Assembly (NCBI RefSeq): GCF_937880195.1
Contig: NZ_CALFLA010000049.1
Coordinates: 1 to 18,005 of the forward strand
Reading direction: 5' to 3'
DNA length: 18,005 bases
Origin: an uncultured Blautia sp.
Lineage (GTDB): Bacteria; Bacillota; Clostridia; Lachnospirales; Lachnospiraceae
Shown: one piece after another, positions 5,841 to 13,671 of the stretch
Layout: each line of letters starts with the position of its first letter
Numbering within the stretch: position 1 is the stretch's first letter
Position numbers and translations under genes: made by a program
The notes under the pieces: generated by a model
The model's database searches: none
Told to the model about the DNA's origin: nothing
The model's input: the letters and a program-made list of their open reading frames with translations, nothing else

Positions 5841-6923
5841 ATGATTAAAAGAATTGGTTTACTGACAAGTGGGGGTGACTGTCAGGCTTTAAACGCAACA
5901 ATGAGAGGCGTGGTAAAGGCCCTTTCCAATGCCGTAGATGATCTGGAAGTATACGGCTTTGACGATGGATACAAAGGTCTGATCTACGGTAAATACCGTA
6001 TGCTGACTGTGAAGGATTTTTCTGGCATCCTGACTCAGGGAGGTACTATCCTGGGAACTTCCCGACAGCCATTTAAACTTATGAGAGTGCCGGACGACAA
6101 GGGACTTGATAAGGTAGAGGCAATGAAGCAGACCTACTATAAGCTCTGTCTGGACTGCCTGGTGATCCTTGGAGGAAACGGAACCCAGAAAACAGCTAAC
6201 CTTCTGAGAGAAGAAGGCCTGAATATCATTCACCTGCCAAAGACCATTGATAATGATATTTTTGGCACAGATATGACTTTTGGCTTCCAGAGCGCAGTAG
6301 ACATTGCTACAAATGCCATTGACTGCATCCACACAACAGCAACTTCCCATGGCCGTGTGTTCATTGTTGAGATCATGGGCCATAAGGTAGGAAGCCTTAC
6401 CCTTCATGCAGGACTTGCAGGCGGCGCAGATATCATTCTTATTCCTGAGATCCCTTATGATATCAAGAAGGTAACAGAAGCGATCCAGAAGAGAAATAAG
6501 GCAGGCAAGCGCTTTACCATCCTGGCAGTGGCTGAGGGCGCTATTTCCAAAGAAGACGCTAAACTTCCGAAGAAAAAATACAAAGAAAAACTGGAAGCAA
6601 GAGCTAAGAAATATCCTTCTGTTTCCTATGAAATTGCAGACGAGATCTTTAAAGAGATTGGAAGCGAGGTTCGTGTAACAGTTCCGGGCCATATTCAGAG
6701 AGGCGGACAGCCCTGTCCCTACGACCGTGTGCTTTCCACAAGAATCGGAGCAGGAGCTGCTGAGGCTATTCTGGATGAGGAATACGGCGTTATGATCGGT
6801 ATTGTCAACGGCAAGATCAAGAGAGTGCCTCTGGAAGAGTGCGCAGGCAAGCTGAAAATGGTTTCACCTAAAGACCAGACTGTGAAGGCTGCAAAACAGA
6901 TTGGAATCAGCTTCGGAGACTGA
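5841..6923 (+). CDS. pfkA: 6-phosphofructokinase, mixed-substrate group III type
   Basis: This glycolytic enzyme phosphorylates fructose 6-phosphate to the 1,6-bisphosphate. The length (360) and motifs fit the group III 'mixed substrate' PFKs rather than classic 320-residue PfkA. Visible motifs are TSGGDCQALNA (9-19), GGNGT (111-115), PKTIDND (133-139) and the sugar-phosphate motif HIQRGGQ (294-300). The residues that separate donors give a mixed signal: a Gly at 114 (ATP-type, Asp in PPi enzymes) but a Lys at 134 (PPi-type, Gly in ATP enzymes). The phosphate donor should therefore not be assumed. GGGGTG at 5827-5832 serves as ribosome binding site for the ATG at 5841. The gene has its own promoter and a terminator after it, so it is likely monocistronic with readthrough into dnaX. 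Confidence 0.93.
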   Translation: MIKRIGLLTSGGDCQALNATMRGVVKALSNAVDDLEVYGFDDGYKGLIYGKYRMLTVKDFSGILTQGGTILGTSRQPFKLMRVPDDKGLDKVEAMKQTYYKLCLDCLVILGGNGTQKTANLLREEGLNIIHLPKTIDNDIFGTDMTFGFQSAVDIATNAIDCIHTTATSHGRVFIVEIMGHKVGSLTLHAGLAGGADIILIPEIPYDIKKVTEAIQKRNKAGKRFTILAVAEGAISKEDAKLPKKKYKEKLEARAKKYPSVSYEIADEIFKEIGSEVRVTVPGHIQRGGQPCPYDRVLSTRIGAGAAEAILDEEYGVMIGIVNGKIKRVPLEECAGKLKMVSPKDQTVKAAKQIGISFGD

Positions 6924-6948
6924 TCCACAAACAATGATGAATGACTGA

Positions 6949-6990
6949 GGGTGCTGCAGACTGATCCGACGTATGATGCAGCATCCTTTT
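6949..6990 (+). terminator. Terminator between pfkA and dnaX
   Basis: GGGTGCTGCA (6949-6958) pairs with TGCAGCATCC (6977-6986), ten pairs with one G-T, and is followed by TTTT. The T-run is short and the loop is 18 bases, so it may only attenuate. No promoter fits in the 25 bases between it and dnaX, suggesting dnaX depends on readthrough. Confidence 0.7.
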
Positions 6991-7015
6991 CATTGCCACG
7001 AAAGGAGAATGATTT

Positions 7016-8623
7016 ATGAGCTATACTGCCCTGTACCGGAAGTTCCGACCTGATAATTTTGACGATGTAAAGGGGCAGGACCACATTGTTACCACCCTGA
7101 CAAATCAGATCAAAGCAGAACGTATCGGTCATGCCTATCTTTTTTGCGGAACAAGAGGAACCGGAAAAACAACAGTGGCAAAGATTCTTGCAAAAGCAGT
7201 AAACTGCCAGCATCCGGTAAATGGAAGCCCCTGTAATGAGTGCGAAATGTGCAGGGCGATCCAGGCGGGAACATCTATGAACGTAATTGAGATTGATGCG
7301 GCGTCCAATAACGGCGTAGACAATATCAGAGAGATCCGGGAGGAAGTTACCTATCGTCCTACAGAAGGAAGGTATAAGGTTTATATCATCGACGAGGTTC
7401 ATATGCTTTCTACAGGAGCTTTTAACGCTCTTTTAAAAACACTGGAGGAGCCTCCGGCTTATGTGATCTTTATTCTGGCTACTACGGAAGCCCATAAGAT
7501 TCCCATTACCATTCTTTCCAGGTGTCAGAGATATGATTTTCACAGGATTTCCATTGATACCATTGCAGCCCGTCTTTCAGAGCTTCTAAAAGCAGAAGGA
7601 GTGGAGGCGGAGGAAAAAGCAGTCCGTTATGTGGCAAAAGCAGGAGACGGCTCCATGCGAGACGCTTTGAGCCTTCTTGACCAGTGTATTGCTTTTTATC
7701 TGGGACAGACCCTGACTTACGACAAGGTTCTGGAGGTTCTGGGAGCAGTAGATACAGAGGTGTTCAGCCGTCTTTTAAGAAAGGTTCTCTCCGGCGACGT
7801 AACAGGATCTATTCATATTCTTGAGGACCTGATTGTAGGTGGCCGGGAACTCAGCCAGTTTGTCAATGATTTTACCTGGTATATGAGGAATCTCCTTTTG
7901 GTAAAAACATCAGAAAACCCGGAGGAGGCCATTGACGTTTCCTCTGAAAACCTGAAATATCTGGAAGAAGAAAGCGAAATGACAGATGTGGAAACACTGA
8001 TGCGCTATATCCGTGTTTTTTCAGAGCTTTCTAATCAGATCCGATTTGCCGCGCAAAAAAGAGTGCTGGTGGAAATTGCCCTGATCAAGCTGTGCCGGCC
8101 GGCTATGGAAACAAATATGGACTCTGTTCTGGACCGAATACGAGTGCTGGAAAAACGAATAGAAGAGGCTCCGCCCCAGCAGGTGATCATCCAACAGACC
8201 ACAGGTGGGAAAGAAGAAACGCAGGCTTTGGCTTCGGAACCAGTAAAGCCTCAGAAAGCTGCGCCGGAGGATCTTCAGAAGATCGTGGCAGGATGGAAGG
8301 TGATCGTCGGTCAGACCACTGCGGCTTTTAAGCAGGCGCTTTTAAAATCCATTCCAAAATATAACGGAGAAACAGGAGATCCTGTACTCTATGTGGAGTT
8401 TCAGACGCCTTTAGGGAGAAATTATCCTGACGATTCCGACGCCTGCAGGGAGCTGAAACAGATCATTGAAACACAGACAGGCAAAAGCGTGGAGCTTCAT
8501 ATGCTGGTTGCCGAAGATCATCAGCAGACAAATCTTGTAAATATTACCGTAGATCAGGCGATCCGTGAAAACATTCATATGGACGTGGTGATAGAGGAAG
8601 AACCGGAGAAGCCGGAAACGTAA
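7016..8623 (+). CDS. dnaX: DNA polymerase III subunit gamma/tau
   Basis: This is the clamp-loader ATPase that opens the sliding clamp and couples the replicative polymerases. The AAA+ module has a Walker A GTRGTGKT (45-52), a four-cysteine zinc site (C64, C73, C76, C79), Walker B VYIIDEVH (122-129) and the SRC sensor segment in the LSRCQRYDF stretch. The rest is the clamp-loader collar and a C-terminal tau-like region. It has 535 residues. The ATG at 7016 follows AAAGGAGA. The present stop (TAA 8621-8623) belongs to a 173 bp inserted element. Without the insertion the frame would read on through the second target copy to a TGA at 8808-8810, giving Thr-Ala-Ser instead of Thr as the last residues. 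The loss is two residues and should be harmless. Confidence 0.97.
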   Translation: MSYTALYRKFRPDNFDDVKGQDHIVTTLTNQIKAERIGHAYLFCGTRGTGKTTVAKILAKAVNCQHPVNGSPCNECEMCRAIQAGTSMNVIEIDAASNNGVDNIREIREEVTYRPTEGRYKVYIIDEVHMLSTGAFNALLKTLEEPPAYVIFILATTEAHKIPITILSRCQRYDFHRISIDTIAARLSELLKAEGVEAEEKAVRYVAKAGDGSMRDALSLLDQCIAFYLGQTLTYDKVLEVLGAVDTEVFSRLLRKVLSGDVTGSIHILEDLIVGGRELSQFVNDFTWYMRNLLLVKTSENPEEAIDVSSENLKYLEEESEMTDVETLMRYIRVFSELSNQIRFAAQKRVLVEIALIKLCRPAMETNMDSVLDRIRVLEKRIEEAPPQQVIIQQTTGGKEETQALASEPVKPQKAAPEDLQKIVAGWKVIVGQTTAAFKQALLKSIPKYNGETGDPVLYVEFQTPLGRNYPDDSDACRELKQIIETQTGKSVELHMLVAEDHQQTNLVNITVDQAIRENIHMDVVIEEEPEKPET

Positions 8624-8800
8624 CAGTTCAGCCATAACAGCTCGGATTAGCTGCTGCGCAGCTTATATTGCCACATACGTGGCTAAATCCTCGCTTATGG
8701 CAGAACGCCATATACAAAGTACACAAAAAATCTTCGTTTTCAAACAAGTTTGAACTCAGATTTTGTGACTTTGTGCATGGCTGAACTGTTACCCGGAAAC
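8612..8800. repeat. 8 bp target site duplication CCGGAAAC flanking the inserted element
   Basis: CCGGAAAC occurs at 8612-8619 directly before, and at 8793-8800 directly after, the element with inverted ends. The copies are identical, and the bases outside them differ, so the duplication is exactly 8 bp. It implies a transposition event recent enough for no decay. Confidence 0.88.
8620..8792. mobile_element. MITE-like non-autonomous element, 173 bp
   Basis: The element is bounded by perfect 15 bp inverted ends (GTAACAGTTCAGCCA at 8620-8634, its complement at 8778-8792) and 8 bp direct repeats. It codes for nothing. The inside can fold into a three-way structure: a left arm closed by GGATTAGC (8644-8651) with GCTAAATCC (8682-8690), enclosing GCTGCGCAGC; smaller hairpins GCCAC-ATAC-GTGGC (8670-8683) and ATGGC-AGAAC-GCCAT (8697-8711); and a right arm from CAAAGT (8715-8720) to ACTTTG (8768-8773) with TTCAAAC/GTTTGAA at its tip. 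Ends beginning GTAA and 8 bp duplications are known for the IS66 family, but IS66 ends usually read GTAAGCG, so the parent transposon is uncertain. No transposase is in the window. Confidence 0.85.
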
Positions 8801-8821
8801 AGCTTCCTGACCGTAAACATA

Positions 8822-8850
8822 TTGACATAAAAGGAACAATAAAATATAGT
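8822..8850 (+). promoter_or_regulatory. Sigma-A promoter of ybaB-recR
   Basis: A perfect TTGACA (8822-8827) and TATAGT (8845-8850) are separated by 17 bases. It begins 30 bases after the inserted element and 12 bases after the ancestral dnaX stop, so it was spared by the insertion. Confidence 0.82.
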
Positions 8851-8891
8851 ATAGTAGTTGTGAAAACAGAAAAAAACAGGAGGAAACAGAT

Positions 8892-9239
8892 ATGGCAAAA
8901 CGTGGAGGCTTTCCTGGCATGGGAATGCCGGGAAATATGAATAATCTTATGAAACAGGCGCAGAAAATGCAGCGTCAGATGGAAGAAAACCAGAAGGCTC
9001 TTGAAGAAAAAGAGTTTACTGCGGCAGCAGGCGGCGGAGCAGTAGAGGTAACAATTTCCGGCAAGAGAGAAGTAACAAAAGTAAAGCTTTCTGAGGAAGT
9101 GGTAGATCCAGACGATATTGAAATGCTGGAAGACCTGATCGTGGCAGCTACCAATGAGGCCCTCCGTAAGGTGGAGGAGGAATCCTCAGCAGTAATGTCC
9201 AAGCTGGCAGGGGGCCTTGGCGGAGGCTTTCCATTCTAA
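8892..9239 (+). CDS. ybaB: Nucleoid-associated protein, YbaB/EbfC family
   Basis: This encodes a small dimeric DNA-binding protein of 115 residues, normally encoded between dnaX and recR and thought to affect nucleoid structure and the expression of neighbouring genes. The N-terminal [19 protein letters not shown] helix and the central [20 protein letters not shown] strand region are diagnostic. A Gly/Phe-rich start ([10 protein letters not shown]) and end (GGLGGGFPF) flank the core and are common in clostridial members. AGGAGG at 8878-8883 precedes the ATG. Its stop codon overlaps the recR start by one base (TAATG), indicating translational coupling. Confidence 0.95.
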   Translation: MAKRGGFPGMGMPGNMNNLMKQAQKMQRQMEENQKALEEKEFTAAAGGGAVEVTISGKREVTKVKLSEEVVDPDDIEMLEDLIVAATNEALRKVEEESSAVMSKLAGGLGGGFPF

Positions 9240-9835
9240 TGGAATATTACAGTACGCATATTAACAAGCTGATCCAGCAGCTTTCCCATCTTCCGGGAAT
9301 CGGGGCAAAATCTGCCCAGAGACTTGCTTTTCATATTATGAATATGCCAAAGGATCAGGTAGAACAGCTTACGTCGGCAATTACAGGAGCAAGAGAAAAA
9401 GTCCGCTATTGTAAAAATTGCTGTACGCTTACAGACCAGGAGCTTTGTCCTATCTGCAGCAATCCAAGGCGCGATCCTACAACCATTATGGTTGTGGAAA
9501 ATACAAGAGATCTGGCGGCATATGAAAAAACAGGAAAGTACGAAGGCGTTTACCATGTGCTTCACGGAGCAATCTCCCCCATGCTTGGCATCGGGCCGGA
9601 CGATATTCGTCTGAAGGAATTGATGCAGCGCCTCCAGAAAGATGTGAAGGAAGTGATCATTGCAACGAATTCAAGCCTTGAAGGAGAGACTACCGCAATG
9701 TATATCAGCAAACTGATCAAGCCTACAGGTATCAAGGTGAGCAGGATCGCAAGCGGCGTCCCGGTAGGGGGAGACCTGGAATATATTGACGAAGTGACGT
9801 TGCTTCGGGCGCTGGAGGGGCGAGTAGAACTTTGA
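9239..9835 (+). CDS. recR: Recombination protein RecR
   Basis: RecR works with RecO and RecF in loading RecA at gaps during recombinational repair. The 198-residue protein matches the family length. A helix-hairpin-helix [14 protein letters not shown] (18-31), a zinc site of four cysteines (C58, C61, C70, C73) and the Toprim domain starting at MVVENTRDL (84-92) appear in the correct order. The ATG overlaps the ybaB stop by one base and no separate ribosome binding site is needed; GGAGG-like sequence at the end of ybaB (GGCGGAGG) may help. It closes the dnaX-ybaB-recR replication and repair cluster. Confidence 0.96.
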   Translation: MEYYSTHINKLIQQLSHLPGIGAKSAQRLAFHIMNMPKDQVEQLTSAITGAREKVRYCKNCCTLTDQELCPICSNPRRDPTTIMVVENTRDLAAYEKTGKYEGVYHVLHGAISPMLGIGPDDIRLKELMQRLQKDVKEVIIATNSSLEGETTAMYISKLIKPTGIKVSRIASGVPVGGDLEYIDEVTLLRALEGRVEL

Positions 9836-9878
9836 TCCGGGCTTTGAAGGTCTGCTGGGAAGAAAGGATGTGAGGACA

Positions 9879-10970
9879 GTGGCAAAGAAAAAAATCACAT
9901 CTTCCCAGGTGGCAGAAAAAGCAGGAGTATCTCAGGCAACTGTTTCTATGATCCTTAATCGCAGGAATAACGTATCTTTTTCAGCGGAAACTGTGGAGAA
10001 GGTGGAGCAGGCGGCAAGGGAGCTTGGTTATGAGCTGCCCCGGAGGAGCAAACATAAAGACAACAAAAAAGAAAAGCTGATCGTGGTGTTCTGCCCTACC
10101 CTTACCAGTCCTTATTATGTCTTGCTTCTGCAGGGAATCGAGGCAGTGGCCAATGAAAAGGGATATGGCGTTTTTATCTGCAACACACAGAGAGACGCGG
10201 GGCTGGAAGAAAAATATCTGCGCATGATCCGCACGATGCAGCCTCAGGGTATCATTTATACCTGTAATCCTCATCCTGATTTTCAAAAAAAGGTAGAGGA
10301 GACAGCCAGGGAGATTCCTCTTGTTATTATCAGCAATAAGGAAAAAACAACCACGGTTGACGCTATCAACCAGGATAATACTATGGTAGGAAGGCTGATG
10401 GCGCGCCATCTTCTGGATCTTGGCCATCAGGACGTGGCTTTTATCACGCCTCCCCTGACCAGGAGACAGTGGCAGCGTTCCCGGAGGATCGACGGATTTG
10501 TAAAGGAATTTGAGAGGGAGGGCCTTGGAGGTCATGTGCTGATCAAAGCGGCGGACGAATCTGTTGACAGGAAGATTCCAAGAATGGATTCTGAATATTC
10601 CATGGGTTATCAGCTTACTATGGATCTGATCAGCGAAGGGAAAGAGTTTACTGCTATTGCAGGCCAGAATGATATGATGGCCATAGGGGCCATAGACGCC
10701 CTGGAAAAATCCAGGATCCGTGTTCCTAAGGATGTGTCTGTGATTGGCTGCGACAATATATTTTATTCTGGAATCAGACGGCTTTCCCTGACAACCATAG
10801 ATCATTTTGTAGCGCTGAAGGGCAGGGATGCCTGCGATATTATTATCCGTAAGATCTCTATGAGCGACCAGCTTTACACAGGACTGCAGCCAACCAGTCT
10901 GTATAATATAGAATATACGCCGAAGCTGATCGCCCGGAAAACTACAGCCTATGCCAGAATAAAAAAATAA
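9879..10970 (+). CDS. LacI-family transcriptional regulator
   Basis: This encodes a one-component repressor with an N-terminal helix-turn-helix (about residues 8-27, SSQVAEKAGVSQATVSMILN) and a periplasmic-binding-protein-like sensor domain from about residue 65. The C-terminal QNDMMAIGAIDALEKSRIRVPKDVSVIGCDN stretch is the classic signature. I prefer the GTG at 9879, since AAAGGA at 9863-9868 is 10 bases away; a GTG at 9870 in the same frame lies too close to it. The linker after the DNA-binding domain (PRRSKHKDNKKEK) is basic and lacks the usual hinge-helix pattern PNxxARxL. The gene follows recR by 43 bases and precedes the transaldolase/transketolase genes, which it may control; the effector is unknown. 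An inverted repeat (CCAGAATA/TATTCTGG, 10954-10979) spans its stop. Confidence 0.9.
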   Translation: MAKKKITSSQVAEKAGVSQATVSMILNRRNNVSFSAETVEKVEQAARELGYELPRRSKHKDNKKEKLIVVFCPTLTSPYYVLLLQGIEAVANEKGYGVFICNTQRDAGLEEKYLRMIRTMQPQGIIYTCNPHPDFQKKVEETAREIPLVIISNKEKTTTVDAINQDNTMVGRLMARHLLDLGHQDVAFITPPLTRRQWQRSRRIDGFVKEFEREGLGGHVLIKAADESVDRKIPRMDSEYSMGYQLTMDLISEGKEFTAIAGQNDMMAIGAIDALEKSRIRVPKDVSVIGCDNIFYSGIRRLSLTTIDHFVALKGRDACDIIIRKISMSDQLYTGLQPTSLYNIEYTPKLIARKTTAYARIKK

Positions 10971-11086
10971 ATATTCTGGTAAATAAATATTAATAATAAT
11001 TTTTGGATGAACAGGTCGGTACCAATGAAAAAACCATGGGATTCTCATAGGAGGTTTGTGAAAAGACAAACAATACTGTGTATTTG

Positions 11087-11132
11087 TATTAATAAAAATA
11101 TAAAATATTAATAGAAATTTTATTAATAAAAT
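11087..11132. promoter_or_regulatory. AT-rich repeated motif, possible operator or UP element
   Basis: TATTAATA occurs three times (11087-11094, 11106-11113, 11121-11128); a fourth copy is at 10988-10995. The last lies in a perfect 16 bp palindrome, ATTTTATTAATAAAAT (11117-11132), ending 9 bases before the -35 box of the transaldolase promoter. The placement fits regulator binding or an A/T-rich promoter enhancer. Which protein binds is unknown. Confidence 0.4.
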
Positions 11133-11141
11133 ATGGGCGTC

Positions 11142-11169
11142 TTGACCCTTTTGAAGTTTTTGCTATAAT
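11142..11169 (+). promoter_or_regulatory. Sigma-A promoter of the transaldolase-transketolase operon
   Basis: TTGACC (11142-11147) and a perfect TATAAT (11164-11169) are separated by 16 bases. A leader of about 57 bases precedes the ATG at 11233. Confidence 0.78.
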
Positions 11170-11232
11170 GAAATCATCAACCGCGCAAAAGGCCGGAAAC
11201 AACCAGCAAAAACAAATCAGGAGGAAAAAGAA

Positions 11233-11886
11233 ATGAAATTTTTTATTGACACAGCAAATGTAGAGGATATCCGTAAAGCAAACGACATGGGGATTATCTG
11301 CGGCGTTACCACAAACCCGTCCCTGATCGCAAAAGAGGGAAGAGACTTTAACGAAGTAATCAAAGAGATCGCTTCTATTGTAGACGGACCGATCAGCGGC
11401 GAGGTAAAGGCTACTACCACAGATGCTGAAGGTATGATCGCAGAGGGGCGTGAGATTGCCAAGATTCATCCGAATATGGTAGTAAAGATTCCGATGACTG
11501 TGGAAGGACTGAAGGCTGTTAAGGTTCTTTCCAAAGAAGGAATCAAGACAAATGTAACTCTGATCTTTACTGCGAACCAGGCGCTTCTTGCAGCAAGAGC
11601 AGGAGCTACCTACGTATCTCCATTCCTTGGAAGACTGGATGATATTTCCACAGACGGAATCGAACTGATCCGTCAGATCGTTCAGATGTTTGAGGTGGCA
11701 GGCCTTGATACAGAGATCATCTGCGCAAGCGTTCGTCATCCAGTTCATGTAACAGAGTGCGCTCTTGCAGGCGGACATATTGCAACAGTACCGTACAAGG
11801 TTCTGGAACAGATGACACATCATCCGCTGACTGACGCAGGAATTGAGAAATTCCAGAAAGATTACAAAGCAGTATTTGGCGACTGA
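11233..11886 (+). CDS. tal: Transaldolase, short (TalC/FSA) family
   Basis: The enzyme moves a dihydroxyacetone unit between sugar phosphates in the non-oxidative pentose phosphate pathway, through a Schiff base on lysine. The sequence has 217 residues, the length of the short transaldolase / fructose-6-phosphate aldolase family. The N-terminal [10 protein letters not shown] and GVTTNPSL motifs and the catalytic Lys84 (VVKIPMT) are clear. At positions that distinguish the two activities it has Glu57 (Gln in E. coli FSA) and Phe130 (Tyr in FSA), both as in true transaldolases, so I call transaldolase. AGGAGG (11219-11224) is 8 bases before the ATG. The transketolase genes follow after 19 bases; the three form one operon. 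Confidence 0.93.
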   Translation: MKFFIDTANVEDIRKANDMGIICGVTTNPSLIAKEGRDFNEVIKEIASIVDGPISGEVKATTTDAEGMIAEGREIAKIHPNMVVKIPMTVEGLKAVKVLSKEGIKTNVTLIFTANQALLAARAGATYVSPFLGRLDDISTDGIELIRQIVQMFEVAGLDTEIICASVRHPVHVTECALAGGHIATVPYKVLEQMTHHPLTDAGIEKFQKDYKAVFGD

Positions 11887-11905
11887 TCAATTAAAGGAGA
11901 ATAGC

Positions 11906-12745
11906 ATGAATAAGTTAGAACTTCAGAAGACTGCCAACGAAGTCCGCAAGGGCATTGTAACAGCAGTCCATGCTGCAAAAGCCGGCCATCCGGGCGGATC
12001 ACTTTCTGCAGCAGATTTATTTACATATTTGTATTTTGAAGAAATGAATATTGATCCTAAGGATCCAGAAAAAGCAGACCGCGACCGTTTTGTACTTTCC
12101 AAGGGACACACTGCGCCGGGACTGTATTCCGCGCTGGCTGAGAGAGGCTACTTCCCAAAAGAAGACTTAAAAACTCTCCGTCACCTGGGCTCTTATCTTC
12201 AGGGTCATCCAGATATGAAACATATTCCAGGCGTTGATATGTCCAGCGGCTCTCTGGGACAGGGAATCTCTGCGGCAGTAGGCATGGCCCTTTCTGCAAA
12301 ACTCAGCAATGATTCCTACAGAGTGTACACTCTTCTGGGAGACGGTGAGATCCAGGAGGGTCAGGTATGGGAGGCGGCAATGTTTGCAGGCTTCCGCAAA
12401 CTGGACAACCTTGTTGTGATCGTGGATAACAACGGACTGCAGATCGACGGAAAAATTGACGAAGTCTGCTCCCCATATCCTATTGATAAGAAATTTGAAG
12501 CATTTAATTTCCATGTGATCAATGTGGAAGACGGAAACGACATGGATCAGCTGAAGGCTGCTTTTGACGAGGCAAGAACAGTTAAAGGAATGCCAGTGGC
12601 GATCATTATGAAAACTGTCAAGGGCAAAGGCGTTTCCTTCATGGAAAACCAGGCAGGATGGCATGGCAAAGCTCCAAATGATGAGGAGTATGCACAGGCT
12701 ATGAAAGATTTGGAAAAGGTAGGTGAAGCATTATGTCAGATGTAA
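11906..12745 (+). CDS. tktA: Transketolase, N-terminal subunit (thiamine diphosphate binding)
   Basis: This is the first half of a split transketolase, which moves two-carbon units between pentose phosphate sugars. It has 279 residues and carries the diphosphate-binding half of the cofactor site. HPGG (28-31), SKGH (65-68), SGSLGQG (114-120) and the thiamine motif G145-D-G-E148 ending at D174-N-N are all present. The ATG at 11906 has AAAGGAGA nearby at 11893-11900; an upstream extension of the frame overlaps the transaldolase and is rejected. The stop overlaps the start of the second subunit by 13 bases, so the two are translationally coupled. Split transketolases are common in clostridia and archaea. 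Confidence 0.94.
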   Translation: MNKLELQKTANEVRKGIVTAVHAAKAGHPGGSLSAADLFTYLYFEEMNIDPKDPEKADRDRFVLSKGHTAPGLYSALAERGYFPKEDLKTLRHLGSYLQGHPDMKHIPGVDMSSGSLGQGISAAVGMALSAKLSNDSYRVYTLLGDGEIQEGQVWEAAMFAGFRKLDNLVVIVDNNGLQIDGKIDEVCSPYPIDKKFEAFNFHVINVEDGNDMDQLKAAFDEARTVKGMPVAIIMKTVKGKGVSFMENQAGWHGKAPNDEEYAQAMKDLEKVGEALCQM

Positions 12746-13671
12746 AGAAAATCGCTACAAGAGCAAGCTACGGCGCAGCTCTGGTAGAACTTGGAAAAGA
12801 ACATGAAGACCTCATTGTTCTGGATGCTGACCTTGCTGCAGCTACCCAGACCGGTATGTTTAAGAAAGAATTTCCGGAACGCCACATTGACTGCGGTATT
12901 GCAGAGTGTAACATGGTGGGAATCGGCGCAGGACTTGCTACAACAGGCAAAGTACCTTTTGTCAGCACTTTTGCTATGTTTGCAGCAGGACGTGCTTTTG
13001 AGCAGGTGCGTAACTCTGTAGGATATCCAAAACTGAATGTAAAGATCGGCGCAACTCACGGCGGAATTTCTGTAGGCGAGGACGGAGCCACCCATCAGTG
13101 CTGCGAGGATTTTGCTCTTATGAGAAGTATTCCCGGCATGGTAGTTGCATCCCCGTCTGACGATATTGAAGCAAAAGCTATGGTAAAAGCAGCTTACGAG
13201 CATGTTGGCCCTGTATATATGCGTTTTGGACGTCTTGCTGTTCCGGTGATCAACGACAGACCGGATTATAAATTTGAGCTTGGCAAGGGAATTGTCCTTC
13301 GCGAAGGAAAAGACCTTACAATCGTAGCCAACGGACTTTGCGTTGCAGCATCTTTGGAAGCTGCTGAGAGGCTTGCGGCAGACGGAATCCAGGCAAAGGT
13401 GATCAACATCCATACCATCAAACCTCTGGATGAGGAACTGATCGTTGCAGCAGCAAAAGAAACAGGCAAGGTTGTGACTGTGGAAGAGCATTCAGTAATC
13501 GGCGGACTTGGCGGAGCTGTCTGCGAGTGGCTGTCTGAGAAAGCTCCGGTTCCGGTAAAACGTATTGGAGTAAACGACGTATTTGGAGAGTCCGGTCCGG
13601 CTGTGGCTCTTCTGGAAAAATATGGTCTGGATGCAGAAGGCATCTATAAGCAGATTAAAGAGTTTGCATGA
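12733..13671 (+). CDS. tktB: Transketolase, C-terminal subunit
   Basis: This is the second half of the split transketolase, of 312 residues, with the pyrimidine-binding and C-terminal domains. The catalytic glutamate that activates thiamine is Glu58 in the HIDCGIAECNMVGIGAGLA segment. The THGGISVGEDGATHQ segment and the C-terminal TVEEHSVIGGLGGAV motif are also typical. The ATG lies inside the end of the first subunit gene. Its own end overlaps by 17 bases with the convergent yyaC gene (13655-13671), leaving no space for a separate terminator. With the transaldolase it supplies both carbon-shuffling steps of the non-oxidative pentose phosphate pathway. Confidence 0.94.
   Translation: MSDVKKIATRASYGAALVELGKEHEDLIVLDADLAAATQTGMFKKEFPERHIDCGIAECNMVGIGAGLATTGKVPFVSTFAMFAAGRAFEQVRNSVGYPKLNVKIGATHGGISVGEDGATHQCCEDFALMRSIPGMVVASPSDDIEAKAMVKAAYEHVGPVYMRFGRLAVPVINDRPDYKFELGKGIVLREGKDLTIVANGLCVAASLEAAERLAADGIQAKVINIHTIKPLDEELIVAAAKETGKVVTVEEHSVIGGLGGAVCEWLSEKAPVPVKRIGVNDVFGESGPAVALLEKYGLDAEGIYKQIKEFA

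Noticed and set aside
8628..8828. 66-codon minus-strand frame
   Set aside because: It lies across the MITE-like element and the ybaB promoter; no start signals.
10954..10979. Terminator of the LacI-family gene
   Set aside because: The inverted repeat CCAGAATA/TATTCTGG is AT-rich, spans the stop codon and has no T-run directly after it.
11024..11110. Possible 28-codon gene (MKKPWDSHRR...), or a 17-codon GTG frame after AGGAGG at 11049-11054
   Set aside because: The ATG lacks a proper ribosome binding site, the GTG is only 3 bases from AGGAGG, and both run into AT-rich regulatory DNA. Worth a second look only with expression data.
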